Below are positions 1 through 9,051 of a stretch of DNA of 64,000 nt, one piece after another. Both the position numbers and the translations under genes were made by a program. Location of the stretch: assembly GCF_018860385.1 (NCBI RefSeq), contig NZ_JAHKPH010000014.1, positions 573,983-637,982 of the forward strand, in the 5' to 3' direction. Position 1 is the stretch's first letter; every line of letters begins with the position of its first letter. The stretch comes from Reinekea forsetii (GTDB lineage: Bacteria > Pseudomonadota > Gammaproteobacteria > Pseudomonadales > Natronospirillaceae). Under the pieces are notes generated by a model, which worked only from the letters and a program-made list of their open reading frames with translations, ran no database searches and was not told the DNA's origin.

Positions 1-685
1 GTGCTTTGTTACTTTGCTTTTGAGCTAACACCCATGGTTGGGTATGCGTGCCATCAAATGCAACCGTTCCGGTGACATCTTCTTCAAGCGCCACATTAGC
101 AGCCATACACCTCGTTAAAAGCTGACCATCTTCTGGTTGATGATTGCCATAAAACACATGGGGCAATGCAACGACATCGCAATGTAAGTCGAGCATAAAG
201 TGCGAATCTATAGATAAGCTCAGTAATAATTTATGCAGTGAAGAAATTTCAAAATCAGCAGATCTAGAGTCTATTTGGTCTTTAAGCCAACCTCTAAATT
301 TCTCGTCATTTTCTCTCGGGTCATGGCAAAGTGTGTTTAATACTTCATCGTTTATAGCGGATGGATCAATAGACATGCCTCGGTTGAAGTTTTGGCCGGT
401 GCCTAGGTCGCAGCGCCCATTTACATGACCGAAAATACGTTGCTTTAAGCCGATTGGATTTGCAAAAGGCACAATGATGAATTGCCCCAGTAGCTTGTCT
501 TGATCTTCCAAATACTGAAGTTGTTCGATGAGCTTCTGCGCCACCAATAAACCAGGGTGTTCATCGGCGTGAAGACCCGCTTGAATGTATACCTTTTGGC
601 CGGTACTTGGGCCAAAACGATGAACCGCCACGGTGGTTTGCTGGCCAGGAATTTGTGAAGGTAGTGCAATGCGCTCAAAAGCCAT
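1..685 (-). CDS. Succinylglutamate desuccinylase/aspartoacylase-family protein (partial, 3' end outside window)
   Basis: The reverse frame is open from ATG at 685 to the window edge, giving 228 residues with no stop. The N-terminal part matches the AstE/AspA branch of zinc carboxypeptidase-like deacylases. GLHADEHPG (residues 37-45) supplies the HxxE zinc pair (H39, E42), ANPIG follows at 75-79, NFNRG at 99-103 holds the substrate-binding Arg, and LDLHCD gives the third zinc ligand H168. Such enzymes hydrolyse N-acyl amino acids or related amides in the cytoplasm. The substrate cannot be told from this fragment, and the usual C-terminal beta domain is missing from view. AGGA about 10 bases upstream supports the start. 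It is transcribed divergently from the betaine transporter. Confidence 0.85.
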   Translation of the reverse strand, partial: MAFERIALPSQIPGQQTTVAVHRFGPSTGQKVYIQAGLHADEHPGLLVAQKLIEQLQYLEDQDKLLGQFIIVPFANPIGLKQRIFGHVNGRCDLGTGQNFNRGMSIDPSAINDEVLNTLCHDPRENDEKFRGWLKDQIDSRSADFEISSLHKLLLSLSIDSHFMLDLHCDVVALPHVFYGNHQPEDGQLLTRCMAANVALEEDVTGTVAFDGTHTQPWVLAQKQSNKA

Positions 686-1148
686 TCTTGAATCCTATGG
701 GTTAACTCATTTTCTCAGTGTACACAAACATTAGACGCATTTTTTAGCGTAGACTTTTATAAAAATTGCGTTTAAGAATCGCAGTATATTAGCCATTTTG
801 ATAAATATAAATACTCGGGTCGCATTTGCGGAACACAGGGTGCAATGCTAAGGTGAAGGTTAATAACAAAGAGGAAAACCATTGGGGCTATAGCAGTGAA
901 GTAAAGCCTCACACTTTATCAGTCGTGTTTACGTCGAAAGGCTGCTCATTAGCCTATTCTTGCCTATATTGCATTGCACCATTGGCTAACATCATTTTGA
1001 GTCAATGGAGCCGATGCTATCAAGCGTTGTTAAGCCTGTTAACAACGATGTCACCATTCAACCTACAACTTTTACTAAACCTTGTTTGTCTAGGGTTAAT
1101 GCAGTTGACCTATCAAAAAAGAAATAATAAACAGATATTGGAGATCTC
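686..1148. other. Intergenic region upstream of the betaine transporter
   Basis: These 463 bases separate two divergent genes and should hold both promoters. A perfect inverted repeat lies at 1026-1046 (GTTGTTAA, 5-base spacer, TTAACAAC), about 100 bases before the binding-protein start, and could be a regulator site. An open frame at 826-1152 has no family resemblance and overlaps the next gene's start, so I do not call it. No RNA gene was seen. Confidence 0.5.
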
Positions 1149-2150
1149 ATGAAAAAAACAACACTAAAACTTGCTGCAACTACAGCAATGGCACTCGGCG
1201 GTTCATTGGCTTTTGCGGCCGATGAATGTGGCGATGTAAGCATTGCCGATATGAACTGGAACTCCGCAACATTACTTGCCTACGTCGATGCCTTCATTTT
1301 AGAAGAAGGTTACGGCTGTAATGTCGAAATCGTTCCAGGCGATACCATGCCAACCGGTACCTCGATGATCGAAAAGGGTGAGCCTGATATTGCGCCCGAA
1401 TTTTGGATTGGTAACTTCCGTGAAGCTTTAGATAAAGGTGTTGCAGACAAGCGTTTGCGATATTCAGGCCGTTCTTTAACTGACGGTGGTGAAGAAGGTT
1501 GGTGGATCCCGAAATATTTAGTTGATAAAGATCCATCACTTGCCACCATCGAAGGCATTAAAGCCAATGCAGAATTATTCGAGCACCCAGAAGACCCAGA
1601 CAAATCGATGTTTATGGGCTGTCCTGCGGGCTGGGGCTGCCAAATTAACAACGAAAACCTATTCAGAGCGCTAGAAATGGAAGACGCGGGCTTTGAGTTG
1701 GTAGATCCAGGTTCAGGTGCTGGCTTAGCCGGTGCGTTAGCAAAATCATACGAACGCGGCGAAGCATGGTTGGGCTACTATTGGGCACCAACGGCTGTTT
1801 TGGGTAAATACGAAATGGTTAAAGTAGACTTTGGCTCAGGCGTTGATGAAGAGCATTTCTATGGCTGTATTACTCAGGCCGATTGTTTAGACCCGAAACC
1901 AACGATGTATCCGCCATCGGAAGTATTCAGTATTACGACTGAGTCTTTCGCGTCGAAATCACCAACCGCTTACAACTACATCACGCAGCGTTCTGTTAAA
2001 AATAATGTGATGAATAAAGTGTTAGCGTGGATGGAAGATAACCAAGCTGATGGCGAGTACGCGGCGGTGTATTTCTTAGAAAATCATGAAGAGCTATGGT
2101 CAACCTGGGTGTCTAAAGAAGCCGCCCAAAAGATAAAATCTGCGCTTTAA
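1149..2150 (+). CDS. proX: Glycine/proline betaine-type ABC transporter substrate-binding protein
   Basis: This periplasmic binding protein (333 aa, OpuAC/ProX family) captures a quaternary amine osmolyte for the permease and ATPase encoded just downstream. Residues 1-23 form a signal peptide ending AFA before ADE. The mature protein has the aromatic-rich segments typical of betaine cages (MNWNS near 35, EFWIGNF near 83, GEEGWW, YYWAPT). It also has several cysteines (GYGC, MGCPAGWGC, FYGCITQADC) that could form periplasmic disulphides. GGAG seven bases upstream supports the ATG. The gap to the permease gene contains a strong hairpin, which suggests higher expression of this gene than the rest. 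Betaine versus choline or another betaine cannot be settled by reading. Confidence 0.9.
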   Translation: MKKTTLKLAATTAMALGGSLAFAADECGDVSIADMNWNSATLLAYVDAFILEEGYGCNVEIVPGDTMPTGTSMIEKGEPDIAPEFWIGNFREALDKGVADKRLRYSGRSLTDGGEEGWWIPKYLVDKDPSLATIEGIKANAELFEHPEDPDKSMFMGCPAGWGCQINNENLFRALEMEDAGFELVDPGSGAGLAGALAKSYERGEAWLGYYWAPTAVLGKYEMVKVDFGSGVDEEHFYGCITQADCLDPKPTMYPPSEVFSITTESFASKSPTAYNYITQRSVKNNVMNKVLAWMEDNQADGEYAAVYFLENHEELWSTWVSKEAAQKIKSAL

Positions 2151-2169
2151 TTGTTAAGCAGATAAGCAT

Positions 2170-2196
2170 AATGAGCCAACTTTAGGTTGGCTCATT
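2170..2196 (+). terminator. Intercistronic hairpin after the betaine-binding protein gene
   Basis: A perfect 11-bp stem (AATGAGCCAAC / GTTGGCTCATT) closes a 5-base loop 19 bases after the stop codon of the binding-protein gene. No T-run follows, so a full terminator is unlikely. Stems in this position of ABC operons often protect the upstream mRNA or partly terminate, giving excess binding protein over membrane components. Confidence 0.65.
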
Positions 2197-2275
2197 AACA
2201 TAGGTGTTAGATATCACCTGATTTTAGATAAAATCACTGATTTTGACGTTTCTATAATTTATCAGAAGAGATCTT

Positions 2276-3163
2276 ATGTCTTGGATTAAAGAATTTCCTC
2301 AACTGAGCCGGTCCCAGCTTCTCGAAGTCAGAAAAACACTCGACGGCGCATACCGTGAATTTTCACGTGAATATGGCGAAGTCATCGAATCGTTTTTTGA
2401 CCCGCTCTTGGCGTTTCTTATTTGGTTTGAAAAATTACTCCTAGCCACCCCTTGGTGGTTAATGATTGCAATATTACTGACCATTACCCATGTTGCAGCA
2501 CGCTCTATTAAATTGACCGTCGGTGTTGGCGTAGCGCTTTTCTTAATTGGTTACTTTGGTATGTGGGAAGACACCATGCGTACTTTAAGTATCATCACGA
2601 TTTGTACCTTATTAGCCGTAGGTATGGGTGTTCCTATTGGTATTGTGATGGCACGTTCTAATCGAGTTCAGTCTGTAATCACCCCCATTCTCGATATTAT
2701 GCAAACCATGCCTGCGTTTGTTTATTTAATTCCAGTCGTGATGTTGCTCGGTATTGGTAAAATACCAGGCCTTATCGCGGTGATTATATATGCGATTCCT
2801 CCAGTGATTCGACTCACCAATTTAGGTATTCGCTTGGTCGATAGAGAAGTACTCGAAGCCTCTGATGCCTTTGGCGCTTCTTCGTGGCTGAAACTATGGC
2901 GAGTGCAGCTACCGTTGGCCATGCCCAATATTATGGCGGGTATTAACCAAACCATTATGATGGCACTCGCCATGGTGGTTATTGCTTCCATGATTGGTGT
3001 AAAAGGTTTAGGTCAGCCGGTTCTAAAATCTATTACCAACCAGTACTTCACCTTAGGGCTGCTCAATGGTTTAGCCATTGTGGTGCTCGCTATTATTTTT
3101 GATCGCGTTTCACAAGCCTATGCGCAGCGTTCACAGCAGCATTTAGGAGGTCGTCATGACTGA
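2276..3163 (+). CDS. proW: Betaine-type ABC transporter permease
   Basis: A 295-residue ProW/OpuAB-type permease that forms the homodimeric inner-membrane channel of the betaine importer. About 60 soluble N-terminal residues precede hydrophobic helices at roughly 60-80, 82-98, 100-125, 140-175, 220-245 and 260-280. The ATPase-coupling EAA loop is visible as EASDAFGASSWLKLWRVQLP. Length and topology fit the family. AGAAGAG lies just upstream of the ATG. The 3' end overlaps the ATPase gene by 8 bases, indicating translational coupling. Confidence 0.92.
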   Translation: MSWIKEFPQLSRSQLLEVRKTLDGAYREFSREYGEVIESFFDPLLAFLIWFEKLLLATPWWLMIAILLTITHVAARSIKLTVGVGVALFLIGYFGMWEDTMRTLSIITICTLLAVGMGVPIGIVMARSNRVQSVITPILDIMQTMPAFVYLIPVVMLLGIGKIPGLIAVIIYAIPPVIRLTNLGIRLVDREVLEASDAFGASSWLKLWRVQLPLAMPNIMAGINQTIMMALAMVVIASMIGVKGLGQPVLKSITNQYFTLGLLNGLAIVVLAIIFDRVSQAYAQRSQQHLGGRHD

Positions 3164-4364
3164 TTCGTTGATTAAAATTAAAGGCCTATACAAGCTGTTT
3201 GGTGATAAGGCTGAAAAGCACATGCCACTGGTAAAAAGTGGTGTTACCAAATCTGAGGTACTGGCTCAAACGGGTCATACATTGGGGCTTAAAGCGATTG
3301 ATTTAGATATTAAACGCGGTGAAATTTTTGTCATCATGGGCTTATCCGGCTCAGGAAAGTCGACACTCATTCGTCACTTTAACCGGTTAATAGACCCGAC
3401 CGAAGGCGAAATTATTGTCGAAGGCCAGAACATTATGGACCTAGACAAAAATGCCCTGCGAATATTTCGACAGCAAAAAATGTCGATGGTGTTTCAACGC
3501 TTTGGCTTATTGCCTCACTATACCGTGCTCGATAACGTCGGCTTTGGTTTACAGGCGCAAGGTATTGATAAAAAAACGCGTCAAGAGAAAGCCTTAACGT
3601 GGTTGAAAGATGTCGGTTTAGATGGGTATGAAAACCAATATCCCTCGCAACTCTCGGGCGGCCAGCAGCAACGCGTTGGCTTAGCACGCGCCTTGTGCAC
3701 CGATGCAGAAATCTTATTAATGGATGAAGCCTTCTCAGCCCTAGATCCATTGATTCGTTCAGAAATGCAAGATCAGTTGATCAGCTTGCAAGATAAGCTG
3801 CATAAAACCATCGTATTTATTACCCATGATTTAGACGAAGCCTTACGCATTGGTGATCGCATTGCCGTGTTAAAAGATGGCGAGCTGATTCAAGTAGGAA
3901 AGCCCGCTGAAATCTTGTTGCACCCAGTTGATGATTACGTTGAAAAGTTTGTTCGTGATGTTAACCGAGCGCGAGCATTAACCGTCGACACGGTTATGCA
4001 GCCGGCTTCTTATCGAATCTCGGCAGAAACGGTAGGCGAAGCATTAAAGCAAATGCGAACCTCAAATCAAGAATACGCATACCATGTAGACGATGAAGGT
4101 TTCCAAGGCGCTGTCGTGTTAGAGCAGCTTGAAGAAGTTGATCAATCAGAACACGGTGAAAAGCTTTCAGCTGAATACTACGATACCGAGCAATCCTTAT
4201 CACCCGATGCCCAGTTAGAAGACGTGATTCCAGAGACCTTAGATAACGACTACCCTCTGCCTGTAGTCGATGAAGAAGGTGAACTGCAAGGTGAGTTAAG
4301 TCGAGAGAATTTAGCGGAAGTGTTGAGCTCTAGTCATAGCCCAGAAGATAAGCCAAAAGTTTAG
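3156..4364 (+). CDS. proV: Betaine-type ABC transporter ATP-binding protein with C-terminal CBS region
   Basis: This ATPase (402 aa, about the length of E. coli ProV) energises the betaine importer. Walker A is GLSGSGKST (residues 62-70), the signature is LSGGQQQR, Walker B is [12 protein letters not shown] and the switch His is in ITHD. Residues from about 275 onward resemble the tandem CBS module of ProV/OpuAA, which senses ionic strength in OpuA. The second half is interrupted by a long acidic stretch (about 325-365), so only one CBS fold is obvious. The gene is the last of the operon and is followed by a strong terminator. Confidence 0.92.
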   Translation: MTDSLIKIKGLYKLFGDKAEKHMPLVKSGVTKSEVLAQTGHTLGLKAIDLDIKRGEIFVIMGLSGSGKSTLIRHFNRLIDPTEGEIIVEGQNIMDLDKNALRIFRQQKMSMVFQRFGLLPHYTVLDNVGFGLQAQGIDKKTRQEKALTWLKDVGLDGYENQYPSQLSGGQQQRVGLARALCTDAEILLMDEAFSALDPLIRSEMQDQLISLQDKLHKTIVFITHDLDEALRIGDRIAVLKDGELIQVGKPAEILLHPVDDYVEKFVRDVNRARALTVDTVMQPASYRISAETVGEALKQMRTSNQEYAYHVDDEGFQGAVVLEQLEEVDQSEHGEKLSAEYYDTEQSLSPDAQLEDVIPETLDNDYPLPVVDEEGELQGELSRENLAEVLSSSHSPEDKPKV

Positions 4365-4393
4365 ATTAAATTTTTAATCTAAAAGTAAAACAA

Positions 4394-4426
4394 AAGGCTC
4401 GAAGCATTGGCTCCGAGCCTTTTTTT
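4394..4426. terminator. Rho-independent terminator, probably bidirectional
   Basis: AAGGCTCG pairs with CGAGCCTT around a GC-containing loop and is followed by seven T on the + strand. The minus strand also ends in a short T-run. It separates proV from the convergent lipoprotein gene and probably serves both. Confidence 0.88.
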
Positions 4427-4427
4427 G

Positions 4428-5534
4428 TTAGTAAGTAATCGAGGTCGAGTACGTAAGTCCGAGGTAATCAATTTCAATGGTCGCAGGATTCGTACCACCT
4501 CCGGCTCCATCTATAATCTCGGCATTAAAAACAGCCGCCGATTTACCAGCACTACCAACTTTTAAAACAGTATCTCCACCAGGGAAATTCACTTTAAAGT
4601 CAGCATCAGTAACATCAGGGGTAATGTTAATTGTAGTGCCCTCCGATGGGTAGTTACCGTTTGAGTCGGTCACTGATACCGTAAATGCCGTGTTTAACCC
4701 TGGTGAAGTATTAGAAACCGTAATTGTAGGGGCATCTGCACTGTAAGAGAGAACAAGCTGCGCTTTATCCCAAACGTGTATGCGGTCTTGTCCACAATGG
4801 CCTTCTGAAATAGCAGCGGCACTGCAATCGGTGCCTCTAAACTTAGCCGAGGATGCAGTAAAGCTACCACTTTCATCTAAATCAACAAATGCATCATTAT
4901 CGATTGTTAACCCACTGCCTAAATCGGTAAAAGAACTAGCCGTAAAACCGTCGAAGTTACGATCATAATAAAGCTCTGGAGTAGATAAGATGGCTTCATC
5001 ACTGCTCAATAAGTCAGAATCGGAATCTACATTATAGATACCGTTGCGTTCACCCGCATCGAAATAGGAGTCTTCACCGATTGTAAAAGCCATAATAGTA
5101 GAAAGGCCATCTTGTGGTTTATATACGCCGTTGTAGCCGCCACCACCGCTGGTCCAGGTAACTGAGCATGAGCCATTTGTCGTCAAACAAAACTCTTGAA
5201 CGCGACCATATTCTGTCCAAAATGATATAGCAGTCTCATCCGCAACTGGGTGGTTGTGTCGATCACCCACTTGAACACTTAATTGAACGGTGACGCCATC
5301 GGTATCTAATGCACCGGTAACAACTGCGCTTTCTACAGCTAGAGAGAAGCTATCTGCATCAGGTAAGCCAACTGCTGAGCCTGCTACTCCATTATCTTCA
5401 GAATCGGTAGAGCCTGTAACATCTTCGCTGCTTTCATCACTGCCCTCTCCTTCACCTTCTTCTTCCAATGGTTCACAACCAACTAAAAATGCCATGATTA
5501 ATGGTGCGGCAATCCATAAAAAGCTCTTTTTCAC
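4428..5534 (-). CDS. Lipoprotein with Ig-like (invasin Big-type) domain
   Basis: The 368-residue product starts with a lipoprotein signal (lipobox LVGC, Cys20), followed by an acidic, Ser/Asp/Glu-rich linker to about residue 65. Residues about 65-165 look like a bacterial Ig-like domain of the Big_1/invasin type (strand pattern VTVQLSVQVGDRHNHPVADETAISFWTEYG, split here only by description). A middle segment is rich in Asp, with DSDSD and DRNFDG motifs that could bind calcium, and a second beta-rich Ig-like region covers about 270-368. GTG is the start, with AAGGA eight bases upstream. A surface or periplasmic role is inferred from the signal; the specific function is unknown. It is monocistronic. 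Confidence 0.75.
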   Translation of the reverse strand: MKKSFLWIAAPLIMAFLVGCEPLEEEGEGEGSDESSEDVTGSTDSEDNGVAGSAVGLPDADSFSLAVESAVVTGALDTDGVTVQLSVQVGDRHNHPVADETAISFWTEYGRVQEFCLTTNGSCSVTWTSGGGGYNGVYKPQDGLSTIMAFTIGEDSYFDAGERNGIYNVDSDSDLLSSDEAILSTPELYYDRNFDGFTASSFTDLGSGLTIDNDAFVDLDESGSFTASSAKFRGTDCSAAAISEGHCGQDRIHVWDKAQLVLSYSADAPTITVSNTSPGLNTAFTVSVTDSNGNYPSEGTTINITPDVTDADFKVNFPGGDTVLKVGSAGKSAAVFNAEIIDGAGGGTNPATIEIDYLGLTYSTSITY

Positions 5535-5656
5535 AGTGTTTTCCTTATTTAATAGGTGTATTGCTCAAAAATACACCTTAAGTTGTTAAAGCTCAATTTT
5601 AAATTGCTTTAGAAATGAGTTGTGTGGATAACACTAATTATCTTAAAGGCGGTGTT

Positions 5657-6265
5657 TCACACCAAGTTAAACGCCAGTTTTCCAGCCAACAGTAGTAAAA
5701 TTGCGCCAAATAGGCGATCAAGCCATATGGCTTTTTTCTGTAGTTTTTCTAACCAGCGCTCATTAGAAAACATCCAGGCCACAATAAGGTACCAGCCCAT
5801 GTCGATTACCATAGCGGTAGTAGCGTAAACGGCTTTTCCGAGTAAGCTGGTCTCTGGTCCAATAACTTGACTGAATAAGGCGATAAAGAAGACGGCTATT
5901 TTAGGATTAAAAAAGACGATGAAAAACCCATCTTTAGCCGCTTGTGTAGCCGTCACTTCGGCTAAGGTTTGGTTTGGGTTTGAACGGCTCGTTAAACCTT
6001 TAATTCCCATCCAAGCTAAATAGGCCGCGCCAGCCCATTGCAGAAGCGTGAACGCCCATTCAGAAGCAATTAATACGAAAGCCAAGCCCGAAATACAAGC
6101 AATGGCATATAATCCTACCCCGATGCCATGCGTTACGGCCGCTATATAGCCCTGTTTTTTACCACCATTAAGCGTGTGCTTTAATACTACGGCTAAAGAA
6201 GGACCAGGAGACATAGCACCTAGCGCACAAATTCCGACTATTGATAACCAAGCGGCTAAGCTCAT
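5657..6265 (-). CDS. LysE/RhtB-family amino-acid exporter
   Basis: A 202-residue inner-membrane protein with the LysE/RhtB length and topology of about six helices. The family-diagnostic N-terminal motif GAMSPGPSLAVVL sits at residues 16-28, followed by a Gly-rich loop and the conserved FFNPKIAVFF motif near residue 120. These proteins export amino acids such as homoserine, threonine or lysine. The substrate is not predictable here. AGAGG six bases upstream supports the ATG. Confidence 0.9.
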   Translation of the reverse strand: MSLAAWLSIVGICALGAMSPGPSLAVVLKHTLNGGKKQGYIAAVTHGIGVGLYAIACISGLAFVLIASEWAFTLLQWAGAAYLAWMGIKGLTSRSNPNQTLAEVTATQAAKDGFFIVFFNPKIAVFFIALFSQVIGPETSLLGKAVYATTAMVIDMGWYLIVAWMFSNERWLEKLQKKAIWLDRLFGAILLLLAGKLAFNLV

Positions 6266-6370
6266 AAAACCTCTAATGAATTGTGAAAAAAGTCGCTTAA
6301 CCCTAATGATTCATCAAGTGAAAATCTAGTCATAACTGGGAAACTCTCTTTGTTGGAGTAGTTTCGACTT

Positions 6371-7342
6371 CTAGAGGTCTCTGTCTGATTCTCGTTCTCT
6401 AAAAAGTGGTTGATGGCAGTGTGGACACTCTCGCAGAGAATGTTGAATTTTTGCCATGTAAGCATGAGTTACATCGTCAATATCACTGGTAGATAAGCCA
6501 AGCTTTTCACGCAGGGCCTCAAGTTGTTGCTCCTCATTGTGAGTTAAAATACCATCACTTAGCGCGGCTTCTAGCTCATTTTTATAAAGGCTTTTACGAC
6601 GATGCACTAAATCAGAAAAACCTGATGCTAATATACCCGCAGGTAACGCAACCATCCCAACGCCTATAATCGTTATAGAGGCACCAAAAAGTTTGCCAAG
6701 TGGCGTAATAGGGACCGCATCACCATAACCAACCGTAGTAAGAGTCGCCATTGCCCACCACATGGCATCAGGAATAGTGCCAAAGACTTCTGGCTGAATA
6801 TCATGTTCAAGCAAATATATGCCACTTGAGGCAAGCACCAATAACATCATTAAAACAAAAAACGCCGCTAAGAAAGCACCCGCTTCTTCTTTAAATACAC
6901 TGATGACTAAATTCATGGCCGCAGAGTAACGTGTCAGTTTAAAGATACGAAGTAATCGAATAATCCGTAAAAAACGGAGGTCAATGCTAACAAACATCAT
7001 TAAATAAAATGGCAAAATAGCGATGATATCAACTAAAGCCATGGGCGAGCGTAAATAAGCAAGCCTAGCTCTTATAGGGGATAAATGCTGATATTCTTTG
7101 GTGTCGATACACGACCAAACACGCAAGATAAACTCAACCGTGAATACCATGACCGAAAACACTTCGAATGCCACCAGTGGTTCACGGTACCTCGCTTCGA
7201 AACTGGGAACCGACTCCATGATAATGGCAAGGACATTAAGTGTAATAAGCGAGATAAGCGCGTAATCGACCCAGCGAGAAACTGATCCGCCTGCATCCAC
7301 CGAAAGCAAATGTGCTGTTTTCTTTCTAAAGTTTTGCTTCAC
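6371..7342 (-). CDS. Voltage-gated potassium channel (Kch/Kv-type) with C-terminal CxxC-type tail
   Basis: A 323-residue six-helix ion channel. The voltage-sensor helix carries regularly spaced arginines (RFLRIIRLLRIFKLTR, about 122-137). The pore contains the K+ selectivity filter TVGYGD (about 203-208) before the last helix. A cytoplasmic tail follows, with a SHOCT-like helical stretch (LEAALSDGILTHNEE) and a terminal CPHCH motif (about 306-310) that could bind zinc. I start at GTG 7342 because GAGG lies seven bases upstream; a TTG four codons earlier is the alternative. It probably tunes membrane potential or K+ homeostasis. Confidence 0.88.
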   Translation of the reverse strand: MKQNFRKKTAHLLSVDAGGSVSRWVDYALISLITLNVLAIIMESVPSFEARYREPLVAFEVFSVMVFTVEFILRVWSCIDTKEYQHLSPIRARLAYLRSPMALVDIIAILPFYLMMFVSIDLRFLRIIRLLRIFKLTRYSAAMNLVISVFKEEAGAFLAAFFVLMMLLVLASSGIYLLEHDIQPEVFGTIPDAMWWAMATLTTVGYGDAVPITPLGKLFGASITIIGVGMVALPAGILASGFSDLVHRRKSLYKNELEAALSDGILTHNEEQQLEALREKLGLSTSDIDDVTHAYMAKIQHSLRECPHCHQPLFRERESDRDL

Positions 7343-7484
7343 AGCCAACCTCAATTGATAGCCTAGAATTTATTATAGGACGGTATCGACGTGCCTGCAT
7401 TGACATAAGCCTGGTAATTTCAGAACTTGCTCACGACCCAAACGCGATGGTAGCCTTAATCATGAACTGTTTTTAGGATTCACC

Positions 7485-7898
7485 ATGACTTCAATTTTTC
7501 ATCTAGCCTTCAACATAACCAACATAAATGAAGCCAAAGCGTTTTACGGTACATTGCTAGGCTGCGACCAAGGTCGTGAAACTGAAACATGGGTTGATTT
7601 CAACTTCTTTGGTCATCAGCTCTCATTACACTTAGGGGAGCCTTTTAAAGTAGAAAACACCGGCCAGGTTGCGGAAGTCAAAGTACCGATGCCTCACTTC
7701 GGGGCTATATTACCCATGCAACAATGGCAAGCGTTAGCCGACCGTTTGACGAAAGCGGGCATCTCATTTGAATATGGCCCAGCCATTCGATACCAAGGTG
7801 AACCGGGAGAACAAGGCACCATGTTTTTTAGAGACCCATCTGGGAATCCAATCGAGTTAAAAGGTTTTGAATCGTTTGAAGGTGTTTTTGAAAAATGA
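7485..7898 (+). CDS. VOC (glyoxalase/dioxygenase superfamily) protein
   Basis: A 137-residue vicinal-oxygen-chelate protein. It has paired beta-alpha-beta-beta-beta modules, an N-terminal FHLAFNITNINEAKAFYGTLLG typical of the first module (quoted as pattern only), metal-ligand candidates His6 and HLG near residue 46, and the closing motif FRDPSGNPIELKGF with a ligand Glu. Substrate unknown. Its stop overlaps the start of the next gene (ATGA), so it is co-translated with a hydroxyacid dehydrogenase; a shared role in small 2-oxo or hydroxy acid metabolism is only inference. Confidence 0.85.
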   Translation: MTSIFHLAFNITNINEAKAFYGTLLGCDQGRETETWVDFNFFGHQLSLHLGEPFKVENTGQVAEVKVPMPHFGAILPMQQWQALADRLTKAGISFEYGPAIRYQGEPGEQGTMFFRDPSGNPIELKGFESFEGVFEK

Positions 7899-8839
7899 AC
7901 AGCCCAATTGCGCTAGTCGGAGAGCTGAACGAACAGCAAACTAATCATTGGTTAACTTTGCTCAAAAACGCAATGCCAGACGAGAACATTATTGCTTTTG
8001 AACAATTAACGGAGCAGCAAAAGCTAGAATGTGAAATAGCCATCGTCGCTAATCCAGACCCAAAAGATATAGCACAACTCCCAAATTTAATTTGGCTGCA
8101 TAGCCTATGGGCCGGAGTTGAAAAACTAGTGGCCGCCTTTAAAAATAGCTCATTAAATATTGTCCGGTTAATTGACCCAAACTTAACCAATGCAATGAGT
8201 GAAGCCGTATTGACTTGGACACTATACTTGCACAGAGACATGCCTCACTACATAGCCGCGCAGAAGAAATGTAAATGGCAGAGCAAACCCTATACCCTAC
8301 CCAACGAACGAACCGTGGGTGTGTTGGGGTTGGGAGAACTAGGTAAATCCGCCGCCGAGCGCCTAGCAGAGAATAACTTCAATGTTTTAGGTTGGAGTCG
8401 AAGCCAAAAAAACGTGCCAGGGGTAACAACATTCCACGGTCAAGACGGCTTAAACCAAGTATTAACCGCCAGTGATATTCTCGTAATTTTAGTTCCGCTG
8501 ACTGAGAACACTCACAATCTGATTAATAGCAAACGAATAGCGCTCATGAAACCAAGTTCGAGCATTATTAATTTTGCGCGCGGTGCTATTATTGAAACAG
8601 ATTCTCTGCTAGATGCTTTAAATAAAAATAAATTAAACCATGCTGTTTTAGATGTATTCGAACAAGAGCCGTTGCCTGACCAAAGCTCGCTGTGGCAACA
8701 CGAAAAAATAACGGTGCTCCCACACATATCGGCTCAAACAAATCCGAAATCTGCTAGCGAAATTGTCGCGAAAAATATTAGAACCTATCGAGAAACCAAC
8801 ACAGTTCCACCAACGGTAAATTTAAAAGTTGGCTATTAA
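7895..8839 (+). CDS. D-2-hydroxyacid dehydrogenase (glyoxylate/hydroxypyruvate reductase A-like)
   Basis: A 314-residue NAD(P)-dependent enzyme reducing 2-oxoacids such as glyoxylate or hydroxypyruvate. The Rossmann fingerprint GLGELG is at 145-150. The catalytic triad of the family is present: Arg229 in NFARGA, Glu258 in FEQEPLP and His277 in LPHISA. The length and the short catalytic N-terminal domain fit the GhrA branch rather than the longer SerA or FDH branches. It overlaps the preceding VOC gene by four bases and is followed by a repeat-rich non-coding region. Confidence 0.9.
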   Translation: MNSPIALVGELNEQQTNHWLTLLKNAMPDENIIAFEQLTEQQKLECEIAIVANPDPKDIAQLPNLIWLHSLWAGVEKLVAAFKNSSLNIVRLIDPNLTNAMSEAVLTWTLYLHRDMPHYIAAQKKCKWQSKPYTLPNERTVGVLGLGELGKSAAERLAENNFNVLGWSRSQKNVPGVTTFHGQDGLNQVLTASDILVILVPLTENTHNLINSKRIALMKPSSSIINFARGAIIETDSLLDALNKNKLNHAVLDVFEQEPLPDQSSLWQHEKITVLPHISAQTNPKSASEIVAKNIRTYRETNTVPPTVNLKVGY

Positions 8840-8905
8840 TTAATCGAAAATTACTTGAACCAAAAATTAAACCACAACTAATCTCCGACTCTTGTACTGA
8901 ACTAA

Positions 8906-8933
8906 GCACCGTACTTCCTCTTCTGATTCTCGG
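8906..8933 (-). repeat. Inverted partial copy of the 75-bp repeat
   Basis: These 28 bases are the reverse complement of the 3' part of the first repeat (8987-9014) with two mismatches. Together with it they can form a large stem-loop. The left end of a palindromic element is the simplest reading. Confidence 0.8.
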
Positions 8934-8950
8934 AAATCTGAGCCATGGAT

Positions 8951-9025
8951 GGCGAAGCTTAGCGTGCATGGATGCACTTGCAGCGACCGAGAATAAGAAG
9001 AGGAAGTGCGGTGCGACCCTGCCAC
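8951..9025 (+). repeat. 75-bp intergenic repeat, copy 1
   Basis: Begins GGCGAAGCTTAGCGTGCATG and ends GTGCGACCCTGCCAC. It contains the small palindrome GTGCATGGATGCAC. It is almost identical to the copy at 9052-9126. Confidence 0.85.
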
Positions 9026-9051
9026 AAAGCTAAAACCTGTTATGTCATATA

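Noticed and set aside
445..678. Open frame on the minus strand near the left edge
   Set aside because: It is in a different frame of the AstE/AspA-family gene, whose conserved zinc motifs are in the frame starting at 685.
826..1152. Open frame of 108 codons upstream of the betaine-binding protein
   Set aside because: No recognisable family, odd composition, and it overlaps the signal peptide start of the next gene. Most likely chance.
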